A DNA stretch of 64,000 bases from Pigmentibacter sp. JX0631 (lineage in GTDB: Bacteria > Bdellovibrionota_B > Oligoflexia > Silvanigrellales > Silvanigrellaceae). A program made the position numbers and the translations under genes. Where the stretch lies: positions 496,501 to 560,500 of the forward strand of contig NZ_CP123622.1 in assembly GCF_029873255.1 (NCBI RefSeq), written 5' to 3'. Within the stretch, counting starts at the first letter, position 1; each line of letters starts with the position of its first letter. Under the pieces are notes generated by a model. That model had not been told where the DNA came from. It worked only from the letters and a program-made list of their open reading frames with translations, and did not search any database. Shown here piece after piece: positions 1 to 8,937 of the stretch.

Positions 1-863
1 CGAATATCTCTTGCTCCAAAATATTCAGCTTCAGCATTTTCAAAATCCATTTTTGCTAGCATTACAGAAGGGGTTAATCTTTGAGTATATAGATTAAGAG
101 ATGCTGTTACAATATGCAAAGCTCTTGTATATGGTATTGTTGCTATAAAGGCCATGGTTGTTACCATATGAAAGTACCATAACGAAGTATAAATCATATT
201 GGCATTACTTGAATCCATATTTTTTGGAAAGAGAAGACTAAATAAGTAACCAACAAAAGCCCATTGCGTATCTGGTGCATGCAGATCAAAAGCTAATCTA
301 AATCCTTGCAACAAAAATCCTTGAATAACTAATAAAAAAAGGAAAGAATAAAGTAACGTATACCCAAGACTGTGGCTAAATTTATATTCTTTATTTGATC
401 TTCTGAAAATTCCCAGAAGAAGACCAATTGCTAAAGAAACACCTCCAATTTGCCCGGTAACTTTTACAAATGCATAAAACCAACCATGATAAAGATCTGT
501 GATGTTATAATCTTTTAAAGCAACAATAGTTGTACAGAAAAATAAAGCAAAAAAACCATAAAAAATGAGTCCATGCATCCATGCAGCATATATTGATCTT
601 GGTTTAGGATCTCTTTGCCTGCGTGAACGCAAAACTTTTGCTTGCGCAATAACATTCCGGAAAAATAAAATAATTCTTTCAACAGGCTTATCGAAACAAA
701 CTTCTGGTTTCCCAGCCCGCCAAAGAACTATGTGCTTCCAAACACCATAAGCAAAAACAACAGTGGCTATGGCTAACCAAAAGTACGTTGTCATATGCAA
801 AATTTCATTCAATCCACCAGAAGGTGACCAATATATTTGGCGTGTCAGTTGTTGAGCGTCCAT
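1..863 (-). CDS. Membrane-anchored Fe-S oxidoreductase, N-terminal part (runs off the window)
   Basis: The ATG is at 863 (MDAQQLTRQIYW), and 287 codons are open to the window edge, so the C-terminal part is missing. The visible protein has several hydrophobic helices with His-containing membrane segments, resembling the nitrate reductase gamma/HdrE-like cytochrome b domain. This domain heads a family of large Fe-S oxidoreductases that pass electrons between a quinone pool and soluble carriers. A cysteine-rich Fe-S domain would be expected beyond the edge but cannot be seen. The next gene on the same strand, hldD, lies 81 bp upstream and is functionally unrelated. Membrane location is clear from the sequence; the family call is an inference from the general pattern. 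Confidence 0.6.
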   Translation of the reverse strand, partial: MDAQQLTRQIYWSPSGGLNEILHMTTYFWLAIATVVFAYGVWKHIVLWRAGKPEVCFDKPVERIILFFRNVIAQAKVLRSRRQRDPKPRSIYAAWMHGLIFYGFFALFFCTTIVALKDYNITDLYHGWFYAFVKVTGQIGGVSLAIGLLLGIFRRSNKEYKFSHSLGYTLLYSFLFLLVIQGFLLQGFRLAFDLHAPDTQWAFVGYLFSLLFPKNMDSSNANMIYTSLWYFHMVTTMAFIATIPYTRALHIVTASLNLYTQRLTPSVMLAKMDFENAEAEYFGARDI

Positions 864-944
864 GCAAAAAACCTTCATTTTGTTTAGTTATATAACTGAG
901 TACAACCATAAAAATATAATAAAAAAAATTGAATTTTACAAATT

Positions 945-2030
945 CTACTGACCTCGCATTAAATGCTTTTGAACATATTTTGTAACTCCAGCACTTAAAG
1001 ATGTAAATTCATGTTGAATACCTATCGCACGTAGTGTTGAAAGATCTGCGCATGTATAATTTTGATATTGATTTATAATGTTAGAAGGCATTGGGATATA
1101 TTCAATATTGATAGGGAGCGAAAGAGCTGAAAAAACTTGTTCTGCCAAACTATTCCAAGATTCGGTAATTCCTCGACCAATATTTAAAAATAACCCATTT
1201 TCAGGTAAATTAATGTTAGATTGTTCATGCTTTCTTGCTAACGATAATTTAATTAATTGAATAGTCACTTGAACGATATCATCTATATATACAAAGTCTC
1301 TAAGTTGTTCACCATTTTTATATTTTGGAGAGTTACTTTCAAAAAGTTTTATCTTACCAGTGCGTGTTGCCTGTTGGTATCCATGATATACCATACTTGC
1401 TTGACCGCCTTTATGCGATTCAAATTGCCCAAAAACATTAAAATATCGCAGACCAAACCATGAAGGTGGTGTATTTGATTGTTTTAAAGTCCAAATATCA
1501 AAATCAAGCTTAGATTTTCCATATAAATTAAGAGGAGTATATTTTTCACAATCTTCTTTTTTATCAGAAAAACCTAAAGATCCATCACCATATGTTGCAG
1601 CACTTGAAGCATAAATAAATGGGATAGAGTACTTAGCACAAAATATCCATAATGCTATTGAGTAGTTTAGGTTTAATTCAGCAAAGACGTTGACATCAGT
1701 TTCTGTTGTAGAAGAGCAGGCTCCATTATGAATGACGACATCAGGTTTCTGTGGCAATTTTTCAAGATAGGATATGAGATCTCTGTAGTCAACATACTGA
1801 TAACGAGCTGAGCCTAAAAATCGCTTCGCTGTATCCCTATTTATACTAGTAGATAAGTCACTAGCGATGACGGAACATCCTAAATCTTGATGTCCTTGTT
1901 CCATAAAGTTAGAAAATTTAATTGGCTTTTGTTGCGGAAAACCCATTTCAGTAGGATCCATAGCCAGAATTTTTTCTACAATATTTGTCCCAATAAACCC
2001 ATGGGCTCCAGTCACAACAAAAAGTGGCAT
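945..2030 (-). CDS. hldD: ADP-L-glycero-D-manno-heptose-6-epimerase
   Basis: This is an NAD(P)-dependent extended SDR epimerase. It inverts C6 of ADP-D-glycero-manno-heptose to supply L,D-heptose for the lipopolysaccharide inner core. The N-terminal nucleotide-binding motif is TGAHGFIG (residues 7-14). The catalytic serine region is ASSAATYG (141-148), and the Tyr-x-x-x-Lys pair is Y170/K174 in LYGKSK. The family block FGLRYFNVFGQFESHKG is also present. At 361 aa it is longer than the roughly 310-aa enterobacterial enzyme, mainly through an insertion near residues 25-50. It implies a Gram-negative cell with heptose-containing LPS. The gene runs toward the Fe-S oxidoreductase gene. Confidence 0.88.
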   Translation of the reverse strand: MPLFVVTGAHGFIGTNIVEKILAMDPTEMGFPQQKPIKFSNFMEQGHQDLGCSVIASDLSTSINRDTAKRFLGSARYQYVDYRDLISYLEKLPQKPDVVIHNGACSSTTETDVNVFAELNLNYSIALWIFCAKYSIPFIYASSAATYGDGSLGFSDKKEDCEKYTPLNLYGKSKLDFDIWTLKQSNTPPSWFGLRYFNVFGQFESHKGGQASMVYHGYQQATRTGKIKLFESNSPKYKNGEQLRDFVYIDDIVQVTIQLIKLSLARKHEQSNINLPENGLFLNIGRGITESWNSLAEQVFSALSLPINIEYIPMPSNIINQYQNYTCADLSTLRAIGIQHEFTSLSAGVTKYVQKHLMRGQ

Positions 2031-2200
2031 ACTTTATCCTTTTTTCTTTCTAATTTAAGAAATGCCATTAAAATCAACAAAAGAATGTATTGAAAGAAAC
2101 AGCATACTTTGCAATATAAACTCTTAACATAAATTTAGGTATCGTTAAGACCCAAATTTATAAAATTTTATTTTTTCAGAATCTTAAAAAGGATAGTTCT

Positions 2201-3706
2201 ATGAATGTTGCAGTAATTGGCGCTGGATTAGCAGGTAGTGAATGTGCATGGATTTTAGCGGAACACTATCAATTGTCTGTCACTTTATATGAAATGAAGA
2301 CAAAAAAAACAACTCCAGCCCAAATATCTCCTCATTTATTTGCCGAATTAGTCTGTTCTAATAGTTTAAAGTCCAAAAGCCGTTTAAATCCAGCCGGAAC
2401 TTTAAAAATTGAGCTAGAAAAATTAGGAAGCCTTATTTTACCAGCAGCCAGAAAAGCTGAAGTGCCAGCAGGAGAAACTTTAGCTGTAGATAGAGAACTC
2501 TTTTCATCTGAAATTACGCAAAAGTTAAAAAATCATAAAAACATTGAAGTTATTGAGACCATAGTTCAATCAATCGATGAAATTAACCTTAAAAAAGATT
2601 TTAATGCCATCGTTATTGCAACCGGTCCTTTAACTGATGACGCACTCGCTGCAGACCTAAGAAAAATTACGAAAAGTGATCAGCTTTATTTTTATGATGC
2701 CATTGCCCCAATTTTAGATGGCGATAGCATTAATTATGATGTTGCTTTTTATGCGAATAGACTATCAAAAACCAGTTTATATGAAAAGAATTTAGCGCAA
2801 AATAAAGAAAAATCACCGGAATTACTGAATGTTTCTAATGCAGAATTAACGCAAGAAAAATTAACTGGATTGCCTGATGTTTCTAATGCAGATGAGGATG
2901 GTGATTATTTAAATCTCCCCTTTAATAAAGAAGAATATTTTGCTTTTGTTGAAAAAGTACTACTTGGAGAAAAAGTTCCCCATAAAAACTTTGAAGAACC
3001 TCGTTATTTTAATGGTTGCCAGCCAATTGAAGTTTTGGCAGAAAGCGGTCCACGCACCCTTTCATTTGGCCCGATGAAACCAAAAGGTCTTATCAATCCT
3101 AAAACCGGAAAAATGCCATATGCAGTAGTTCAATTACGGAAAGAAAGTTTAGGCGATAATGCTTGGAATATGGTAGGATTTCAAACTCGCCTAACATGGA
3201 AAGCTCAAAAAGAAATATTCTCCACTATCCCAGGCATGGAAAATGTTGAATTTTTTCGTCTAGGAAGCATGCATAGAAATACTTATTTAGTTTCGCCATC
3301 TGTATTAAATGAAGATTTTAGTTTAAAAGAAAACAATAAAATATACTTAGCTGGACAAATTATGGGAGTTGAAGGCTACCTTGAAAGCACCGCTATGGGA
3401 TGTTTTATAGGTCATTTAATTGGAATTAAATTAACTAAACAAAAAAAATTATCACTGCCACCAGCAAATACTTCTTTAGGATGTTTAGCTCGCTTTTGCA
3501 TCTATTCTGAAGCAAAAAAATTTACCCCTATGAACATTCATTGGGGCTTATTTAATGATTTAACTAAAGAAGATATTGAAAAATACAGTAGTAACTCTGA
3601 AAAAGTTTTAAAAATGAAAAAAATAGATAAATCAACAAAAAGAGAAATGCTTGCCTCTCGTTCAGAAGAATTATTTAATGATTGGTTTAATAAAGAGTTT
3701 ATTTAA
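2201..3706 (+). CDS. trmFO: Methylenetetrahydrofolate-tRNA (uracil-54-C5) methyltransferase
   Basis: TrmFO is a flavoprotein that forms ribothymidine at position 54 of tRNA, using 5,10-methylenetetrahydrofolate as carbon donor. The start VAVIGAGLAGSECAW is the FAD-binding dinucleotide fold. The family blocks ELVCSNSLKS, NGCQPIEVLAESGPRTL and GQIMGVEGYLESTAMG are intact. An Shine-Dalgarno (SD) sequence AAAAAGGA precedes the ATG. At 501 aa it is about 55 residues longer than usual. The extra length sits near residues 195-235, just before the conserved DYLNLPFNKEEY segment, and contains two related blocks (LLNVSNAEL and LPDVSNADE) 16 residues apart. The gene converges with the oxygenase-like gene to its right. 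Identification is firm; the role of the insertion is unknown. Confidence 0.93.
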   Translation: MNVAVIGAGLAGSECAWILAEHYQLSVTLYEMKTKKTTPAQISPHLFAELVCSNSLKSKSRLNPAGTLKIELEKLGSLILPAARKAEVPAGETLAVDRELFSSEITQKLKNHKNIEVIETIVQSIDEINLKKDFNAIVIATGPLTDDALAADLRKITKSDQLYFYDAIAPILDGDSINYDVAFYANRLSKTSLYEKNLAQNKEKSPELLNVSNAELTQEKLTGLPDVSNADEDGDYLNLPFNKEEYFAFVEKVLLGEKVPHKNFEEPRYFNGCQPIEVLAESGPRTLSFGPMKPKGLINPKTGKMPYAVVQLRKESLGDNAWNMVGFQTRLTWKAQKEIFSTIPGMENVEFFRLGSMHRNTYLVSPSVLNEDFSLKENNKIYLAGQIMGVEGYLESTAMGCFIGHLIGIKLTKQKKLSLPPANTSLGCLARFCIYSEAKKFTPMNIHWGLFNDLTKEDIEKYSSNSEKVLKMKKIDKSTKREMLASRSEELFNDWFNKEFI

Positions 3707-3728
3707 TATATAAAATTGATTAAAATTT

Positions 3729-4718
3729 TTATAATTCACTTTCATTTTCAACATAAGCTCGCACTGTTTCTTGAGTTATAAACTCTTCTACTGATTGCAG
3801 TTGATTTGGTGTTCCATTTTCATATCTAAAAATTTGTCCCTTTAAATTTGAATCAAGAAAAACTACATAAGATGTTCTATTTTTTTGTCCAGGTTTTCGT
3901 ATTGTTTGTAAAACTCCATGTATATTTGCTTTAACTGGTAATTGCATTGTTTCTGTCAATAATTCAAATGCACTACCAAAATTTATTACAAAATATCCTT
4001 CTTTAGGATTTAATGCATATAATTTATTATCAATGAATGCCACTAAACCTGGTTCTGTGCATCTTAAAACAGTTATCCAACCCGAATCGCGATGGAATTT
4101 AGTTCCTCTCGTTTTTTTCTCAGATCGATAATGGTTAAATGCTAGCATTTGATGCCCATTTTTCTTACTCAATCCGCTTGTTACAGTATCAATATGTGAT
4201 TCTGCGACTCCAATTTTTAGTAAAATACTTTTCAAAACTCCAATTCCAAGATCTGCCATAGCATGCCCTAAAGCTTCTATTTCTGCTGGAAGAAATTCTT
4301 TCCAGTGGGACATTTCAATGAAAAAATTTTCTAACTGATCATTTTCTCTATCAAAATACCCCTGAAAAAAACCTTGAATTTTTACATCTTTATATCCTCT
4401 ATAAGCATCATCTTTATCTCCATTTTTAGCTCGGAAAAAATTATTTGTAAATTTATCTCCTAACGAAACAGAAAAGTTACTTGGAATTTTTAAGAGAAAA
4501 AATCCATCATGAATCGCACGAAGGAATCCTTCTTCACCATTAGAAAATACAATATTTTCATCTATAAACTCAGATTCTTCCATATTAAATTCTGGTAATA
4601 ATTTTTCTTCTTCAGTACTTCTAGGCATTTGTGGCATACTAGAAATTTTTCTAAAAGTTACTGAAGTTGAGAGATCACTTGATAAGCTTTTTAAAACAGA
4701 AGTTTCAATATCATTCAT
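3729..4718 (-). CDS. Predicted 2-oxoglutarate/Fe(II)-dependent oxygenase (isopenicillin N synthase-like)
   Basis: I chose the second ATG (4718) because the SD AAAGGA abuts the first ATG and sits six bases from the second. The 329-aa protein has the pattern of the double-stranded beta-helix oxygenases. His209-x-Asp211 lies in FHRDSGW, a distal His267 in NIHGVLQTIRK, and Arg281-x-Ser283 in NRTSYVVFL, the expected 2-oxoglutarate-binding pair. The segment EGYFVINFGSAFELLT is also typical of the isopenicillin N synthase-like branch. The substrate is not predictable. It lies downstream of an SDR dehydrogenase gene but is separated from it by a terminator-like hairpin, so it is probably transcribed alone. 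The fold and metal triad are read from the sequence; the chemistry is inferred. Confidence 0.6.
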   Translation of the reverse strand: MNDIETSVLKSLSSDLSTSVTFRKISSMPQMPRSTEEEKLLPEFNMEESEFIDENIVFSNGEEGFLRAIHDGFFLLKIPSNFSVSLGDKFTNNFFRAKNGDKDDAYRGYKDVKIQGFFQGYFDRENDQLENFFIEMSHWKEFLPAEIEALGHAMADLGIGVLKSILLKIGVAESHIDTVTSGLSKKNGHQMLAFNHYRSEKKTRGTKFHRDSGWITVLRCTEPGLVAFIDNKLYALNPKEGYFVINFGSAFELLTETMQLPVKANIHGVLQTIRKPGQKNRTSYVVFLDSNLKGQIFRYENGTPNQLQSVEEFITQETVRAYVENESEL

Positions 4719-4769
4719 GCGCATTCCTTTGCTTTTTAAATAATAAAAATATGGATTTACTGTTAGTGG

Positions 4770-4805
4770 AGAAAAGAAAAATCGCTCTCTAACATTGTTA
4801 GAGAG
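4770..4805 (-). terminator. Intrinsic terminator downstream of the SDR gene operon
   Basis: CTCTCTAA and TTAGAGAG (4785-4805) form a perfect inverted repeat around a short CATTG loop. On the minus strand the stem is followed by a T-rich tract (ATTTTTCTTTT). This is the layout of a Rho-independent terminator for the leftward SDR transcript, and it isolates that transcript from the oxygenase gene. Confidence 0.6.
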
Positions 4806-4975
4806 TAAGCATAAAAATAACTAAAGGCAAGTTTCTTTAACCTAAATTTAGTTTGAATATTTAAAAGAAAAAATTAGCGTATAGTTTTAGACTTTAATAG
4901 ATTTAAAAACAATTTAAAAATGTTTGGTGCATAAACAGGTTCCACTTTTAATATTTAGCATTATTATTTGCTATT

Positions 4976-5773
4976 TTAAACAATTCCACGAAGAAGTCCG
5001 CCTTCAACTCGCAAAGCAGCTCCGTTCGTCGCTGAAGATAAAGGACTACAAATATAGGTAACAAAGCTTGCAACTTCATCAACAGAAGCAAATCTTTGGA
5101 TGAGTGACGAGGAACGATACTCTTTAAAAAATTTCTTTTCCATTTCCTTATTAGATAAATTATTTTGTACTGCTAAATCATTTACAAACTTTTCTACACC
5201 TTCAGACCATGTAGGACCTGGTAATATTGAATTTACAGTTACTCCCGTCCCTAAAGTCGTTTCTGCCAACCCTCTAGCCAAAGCTATTTGTGCCGTTTTT
5301 GTTACTCCATAATGTATCATTTCTGTTGGTATATGAATTCCTGACTCACTTGAAATAAAAACCATTCTACCCCAATCCTTTTTTTTCATTTGGTTTAAAT
5401 AATATCTACTTAATCTAATTCCTGACATTACATTTTGGTTAAATATCTCCATCCAATTTTCATCACTAATTTCTTCAAATTCACGGGCAGCATATACTCC
5501 ATAATTATTAATCAAAATATCAACACTGCTAACTTCCTCAATTACTTTTTCACAACCTTTTTTAGTACCGACATCGGCAGCTAAACCAGATATATTTTTT
5601 TTATGAATATTCTGTTTACTTAGCTTTTCAATAGCGGATTTAACCCTATCTTCCGTCCTACCATTAATAATAATAGAAACTCCTTCCTGTAGTAAGGATT
5701 GAGCAATTGCAAAACCAATTCCGGAAGTAGATCCTGTAATTAAAGCTTTTTTCTCTTGTAACTTTAAATCCAT
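4976..5773 (-). CDS. Short-chain dehydrogenase/reductase
   Basis: This 265-aa classical SDR has the cofactor motif TGSTSGIG near residue 14 and NNYGVY in place of the usual NNAG. Catalytic serines lie in FISSESG, followed by the Tyr-x-x-x-Lys pair in HYGVTKTA. The C-terminal GAALRVEGGLLRGIV resembles the common NGx-xRVDGG tail. It probably interconverts an alcohol and a ketone with NAD(P)H; the substrate is unknown. It is the last gene of a leftward group (TerC-like, SemiSWEET, SDR), with 31 bp separating it from the SemiSWEET gene and a terminator-like hairpin downstream. The NNYG variation is mild and does not argue against activity. Confidence 0.8.
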   Translation of the reverse strand: MDLKLQEKKALITGSTSGIGFAIAQSLLQEGVSIIINGRTEDRVKSAIEKLSKQNIHKKNISGLAADVGTKKGCEKVIEEVSSVDILINNYGVYAAREFEEISDENWMEIFNQNVMSGIRLSRYYLNQMKKKDWGRMVFISSESGIHIPTEMIHYGVTKTAQIALARGLAETTLGTGVTVNSILPGPTWSEGVEKFVNDLAVQNNLSNKEMEKKFFKEYRSSSLIQRFASVDEVASFVTYICSPLSSATNGAALRVEGGLLRGIV

Positions 5774-5804
5774 TTTTCATCCTTTCAATACCAAAGTAAC
5801 AATT

Positions 5805-6089
5805 CTATTTAATCCTTTTATTTTTATTTTTCAAGTTAGCAAAGCAAATTAATAAAATTAAAAATGAAATAATAAACGTAACTAAATTCGCTATTATTAT
5901 AATCAAATCAAATATCATTATTCCGTATATTAACCACAAAAAAACTCCAGAACAAAACATGGAATACATAACTAAAGAAATACCGCTTGTATCTTTGGTT
6001 TTGATAGTTTTTATTGCTTGCGGTAAAAAAGAAGATGTGGTTAAAAATGCGGCAATATACCCAATAATTAAATGTTTATATAACAACAT
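5805..6089 (-). CDS. SemiSWEET-type PQ-loop sugar transporter
   Basis: This 94-aa protein has three hydrophobic helices and the signature SSFLPQAIKTIKTKDTSGIS with a central Pro-Gln. Bacterial SemiSWEETs of this length dimerise to form a channel-like uniporter for small sugars. The size, the three-helix layout and the PQ motif followed by K-T-K-x-x-x-G-I-S all fit. It lies between the TerC-like and SDR genes, with no spacer large enough for a clear promoter. The actual substrate cannot be read from the sequence. Confidence 0.78.
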   Translation of the reverse strand: MLLYKHLIIGYIAAFLTTSSFLPQAIKTIKTKDTSGISLVMYSMFCSGVFLWLIYGIMIFDLIIIIANLVTFIISFLILLICFANLKNKNKRIK

Positions 6090-6148
6090 AATAATCCTTT
6101 AAAATTTATTTATTACATTACTATATCACAACTTTACGTTCCAAAATT

Positions 6149-6892
6149 TTATTTATTAATTTTTTTTAAGTATAATTTATTAAAAAATAAAGAAGCTACT
6201 AAAACAAAAAACATTATGAAAAGAAAAATATTTTCAGGAATTGGTTTATCTATAGTTAAGTATGTAAAGCCTAAATTTAAATCTTTAATTTTTAAAATGA
6301 CATTTATGCCTGCGATTCCCACTAAAACAAAAGCTGTTTTTTCAAGAATTGGAAATTTTTCAATTAATTTTATAAAAAATTGGGCCGCTATTCTCATCAG
6401 TAAAACACCTAGTAAAGCACCTGAAATTAACACCCACTTAACATCAGATATTGCCAGAGCAACTGCAATAGAATCAATAGAAAACATAAGATCCATCATC
6501 TCAACTTGAATAATGACTAAAATAAATTGTTTTGTACTTGCTTTCAATCCAGTTGGTATAATGATTTTTCCAATACTTTCTGAAGCAGATAATTCATGCG
6601 TTGATTCTTTATGAAAAAAAAGTTCGTGACAAGATAAATAAAGCAAATATAAACCAGCTATTGTTTTAACCCATTCATATTTCATCAACCAAACACCAAC
6701 AAAAATAATACCTATTCTAAACAGATAAGCTCCCCAGATTCCCAACAGTAACGCTTTCTTTTGTTGCTGAGGATCTTTTAGCTTTTTTTTGACTAAAGCT
6801 GCTAATGCCAATGCATTGTCAAAACTTAATAATCCTTCTAAAATAACGAGTTGAAAAACAATGAACAAATTGCTGAGAGTTAATTCAATCAA
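6149..6892 (-). CDS. TerC-family integral membrane protein
   Basis: This 247-aa polytopic protein has the two acidic helix motifs of the TerC family, EGLLSFDNALALAALV near residue 20 and MMDLMFSIDSIAVALA near residue 132. These Asp residues are thought to form the metal path. Characterised relatives export manganese or support metal loading of secreted enzymes. The final helix ends in a Lys-rich tail. It appears to be the first gene of a leftward group. Family membership is clear; the transported ion is inferred from family knowledge. Confidence 0.82.
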   Translation of the reverse strand: MIELTLSNLFIVFQLVILEGLLSFDNALALAALVKKKLKDPQQQKKALLLGIWGAYLFRIGIIFVGVWLMKYEWVKTIAGLYLLYLSCHELFFHKESTHELSASESIGKIIIPTGLKASTKQFILVIIQVEMMDLMFSIDSIAVALAISDVKWVLISGALLGVLLMRIAAQFFIKLIEKFPILEKTAFVLVGIAGINVILKIKDLNLGFTYLTIDKPIPENIFLFIMFFVLVASLFFNKLYLKKINK

Positions 6893-7044
6893 TTCAAAAT
6901 CCTTTCAAAATGAAACATTCTGTTACAATTAATGCTTTAACTTCATTTTTATGCTATTGAGCAATTGAGAAAAAATCATTTCTGATGCTTTTTTCAACAT
7001 TTAAACAATAACCAAAAATATCAACTACTTGGAGCCTTGCATCT

Positions 7045-8193
7045 GTGAACTATAGTGAACAATATCTATATGCTCTTACTACCCTTGTGGAAAAAATACA
7101 AAAGGCTCTAGCAACATTTAAAAGTGGCGGTCTCATCCTTGTTGGAGATGATGGTCGCCGTGAGAACGAAGCCGATCTCGTTTTTCATGCTTGTGGTGCT
7201 TCCCCAGAAAATGTAAATTTTGCCATCACCCATGCAAAAGGTTTATTATGCGTGTCTTTAAGTCATGAAGTTGCTAATAATTTAGGAATATATTCGGCTC
7301 CCCAGATTCCCGGAGGCATATCTCATACCAATTTTACCTTGTCAGTAGACGCAAAAAAAGGAATTACTAGTGGAATTTCTGCTAAAGATCGAGCCTATAC
7401 AATTGAACTTATGGCTGATCCAAAGGCTTCTATTGGAGATTTTGTTAGTCCGGGACATGTATTCCCTCTAAGAGCCATGCAAGGTGGACTCCTAGCTAGA
7501 GCTGGACATACAGAAGCTCTACTAGAACTCTGCAATTTTGCTAATTTACCAAGTGTAGCTGCAATGTGTGAAGTGTTAGACGAAAACGGGAATGCTATAA
7601 ATCCTAAACATTTCGCTGATATTAATCACAAATATAATGTATTTAAAGATATACCTTATATTACAACTATAGATATCCTTTGGGCTAAAATTTTCTTTCA
7701 GCCTTTAAAAAACCAAACGTTCCATGCAGTACAAAATTTCACAGCTCCTGAAATACGTGAAAGACCCATCTCAGTATTTGAATTCCAACAACGTCAAGAA
7801 AAAGAACTCACGTTGCCAACATTTCTCTGCGTTTATAAAGAACAAATAAATCCAGAAAAAATCCATATCAGTATTACAAATGCAGCAAATATTTGGAATA
7901 ATTCTGTTGAGTTAAATAATTGTGATGCTGCAGTTTTTTTATATTGCCCAGGAAATTGCTTTGAGAAAATACCATCAGATTTCTCTGATTTTTGCGATAT
8001 GAGTGCTAAAGAAGGATTAAGTAAAACAAAAATTTCAGTAAAAAGATGCATAAGTATCTTAAGAACAATGCAATTTATTTCTACAACATTCAATTTAAAC
8101 ATAAATCAAATAATTAATAATACTCCATACCTTGTCCCTGAAGACAAATACTTTCTAAGTAATATTGTTCATTCAAATTTTAAATTATATTAA
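7045..8193 (+). CDS. ribB: 3,4-dihydroxy-2-butanone-4-phosphate synthase with an extra C-terminal domain
   Basis: The start is GTG, with TTGGAG about ten bases upstream. The N-terminal ~205 residues are RibB, which makes the four-carbon precursor of riboflavin from ribulose 5-phosphate. Evidence includes the acidic metal/substrate loop GDDGRRENEADLV, the segment TLSVDAKKGITSGISAKDRA, and DFVSPGHVFPLRA followed by RAGHTEA. Residues ~206-382 sit where RibBA fusions carry GTP cyclohydrolase II. I see no CxxG...CxC zinc cluster or other cyclohydrolase motif there, so this half is degenerate or a different domain. No FMN riboswitch motif is visible upstream. An insertion-sequence remnant begins about 60 bp downstream. 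Confidence 0.85.
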   Translation: MNYSEQYLYALTTLVEKIQKALATFKSGGLILVGDDGRRENEADLVFHACGASPENVNFAITHAKGLLCVSLSHEVANNLGIYSAPQIPGGISHTNFTLSVDAKKGITSGISAKDRAYTIELMADPKASIGDFVSPGHVFPLRAMQGGLLARAGHTEALLELCNFANLPSVAAMCEVLDENGNAINPKHFADINHKYNVFKDIPYITTIDILWAKIFFQPLKNQTFHAVQNFTAPEIRERPISVFEFQQRQEKELTLPTFLCVYKEQINPEKIHISITNAANIWNNSVELNNCDAAVFLYCPGNCFEKIPSDFSDFCDMSAKEGLSKTKISVKRCISILRTMQFISTTFNLNINQIINNTPYLVPEDKYFLSNIVHSNFKLY

Positions 8194-8252
8194 ATAAAGG
8201 AATATTAATATAATTCAAAATTTCTCTTTTCCTTTTAATTACTTTTAATTTT

Positions 8253-8929
8253 GGTAGTCCTAAACTCTTAATGCTTCGTTGTAATGAAGTGCAAAATACC
8301 ACATAGCACAAATATGATTTTCAATTTTTTTTGAAAAAGATAAAGTTTTCCTCACCAATCTCGAACACCTTTGCCTGAAAGTGTTATTTAATCTTTCAAC
8401 ATAATTCGTTAATCCTGTATGTTTACTAACCGAACTGTGTTACTCTTTTGGAAAAATAACTTCATAGGATTCCCAAAAATCTGTGTAAAAATATCCTTGC
8501 TCTCTATAAATTTTAGGTATTGACTCCCACAACCCCTTTGCTCCTTTTGCAGATCTCGTTCCAATATAAAAACCAATAATTTCTCAATTTTCCTTATTTA
8601 TTGCAATCCAAATCCACTGTTTATTTTTTTTATTCTTTACGAATAACCACATTTCATCACATTCGATTTTAACTTGAATTTTTTTTATTATTAATAACAG
8701 ATTCCGGTATTTTCTTATCTAAATTATCGTATTTCTCATTGATATATTTCTGATTCCAAGGTTCAGAAATACCTGTGACACGTGAAATTTCAGCATTAGG
8801 AATTCTTTCAAGCAAAAGTTTATCAACTAAATTCCAAGCATCCTTGCCCTCCAATTATTTTCATATACTCTCAACAAAAATAATTGGGAATCATCAATAT
8901 CTTCGCAGCATTAAGAGATTAGGACTACC
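8253..8929 (-). mobile_element. Decayed IS1-family insertion sequence with both inverted repeats
   Basis: The ends are imperfect inverted repeats at 8253-8275 and 8907-8929. They begin GGTAGTCCTAA and match at 22 of 23 positions. The 677-bp element encodes, on the minus strand, a short helix-turn-helix ORF and a DDE-type transposase part joined through an A8 run, as InsA-InsB' is in IS1. Two in-frame stops interrupt the catalytic part, so the copy is dead. No target-site duplication is visible: the left flank is TTTTAATTTT and the right flank is CAAAAAATGA. This suggests rearrangement after insertion or insertion into another element, since an IS3-type fragment abuts the right end. Confidence 0.78.
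8262..8854 (-). pseudogene. IS1-family transposase, interrupted
   Basis: The first ORF (TTG 8854, SD-like GGAGGG nearby) reads KDAWNLVDKLLLERIPNAE, the helix-turn-helix part of IS1 InsA-like proteins. At an A8 run (plus-strand T8 at 8679-8686) a -1 step leads into IQVKIECDEMWLFV, the InsB block with the first catalytic acid. The rest reads IGFYIGTRSAKG, then [20 protein letters not shown] and [14 protein letters not shown], typical of IS1 InsB. In-frame stops occur in NKEN*EII (near 8580) and FPKE*HSS (near 8440). Length and order are complete, so decay is by point mutation rather than truncation. Confidence 0.75.
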
Positions 8930-8937
8930 CAAAAAAT

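Noticed and set aside
6893-7044. FMN riboswitch before ribB
   Set aside because: I looked for the conserved AGGGU/GUUC core and stems and found none.
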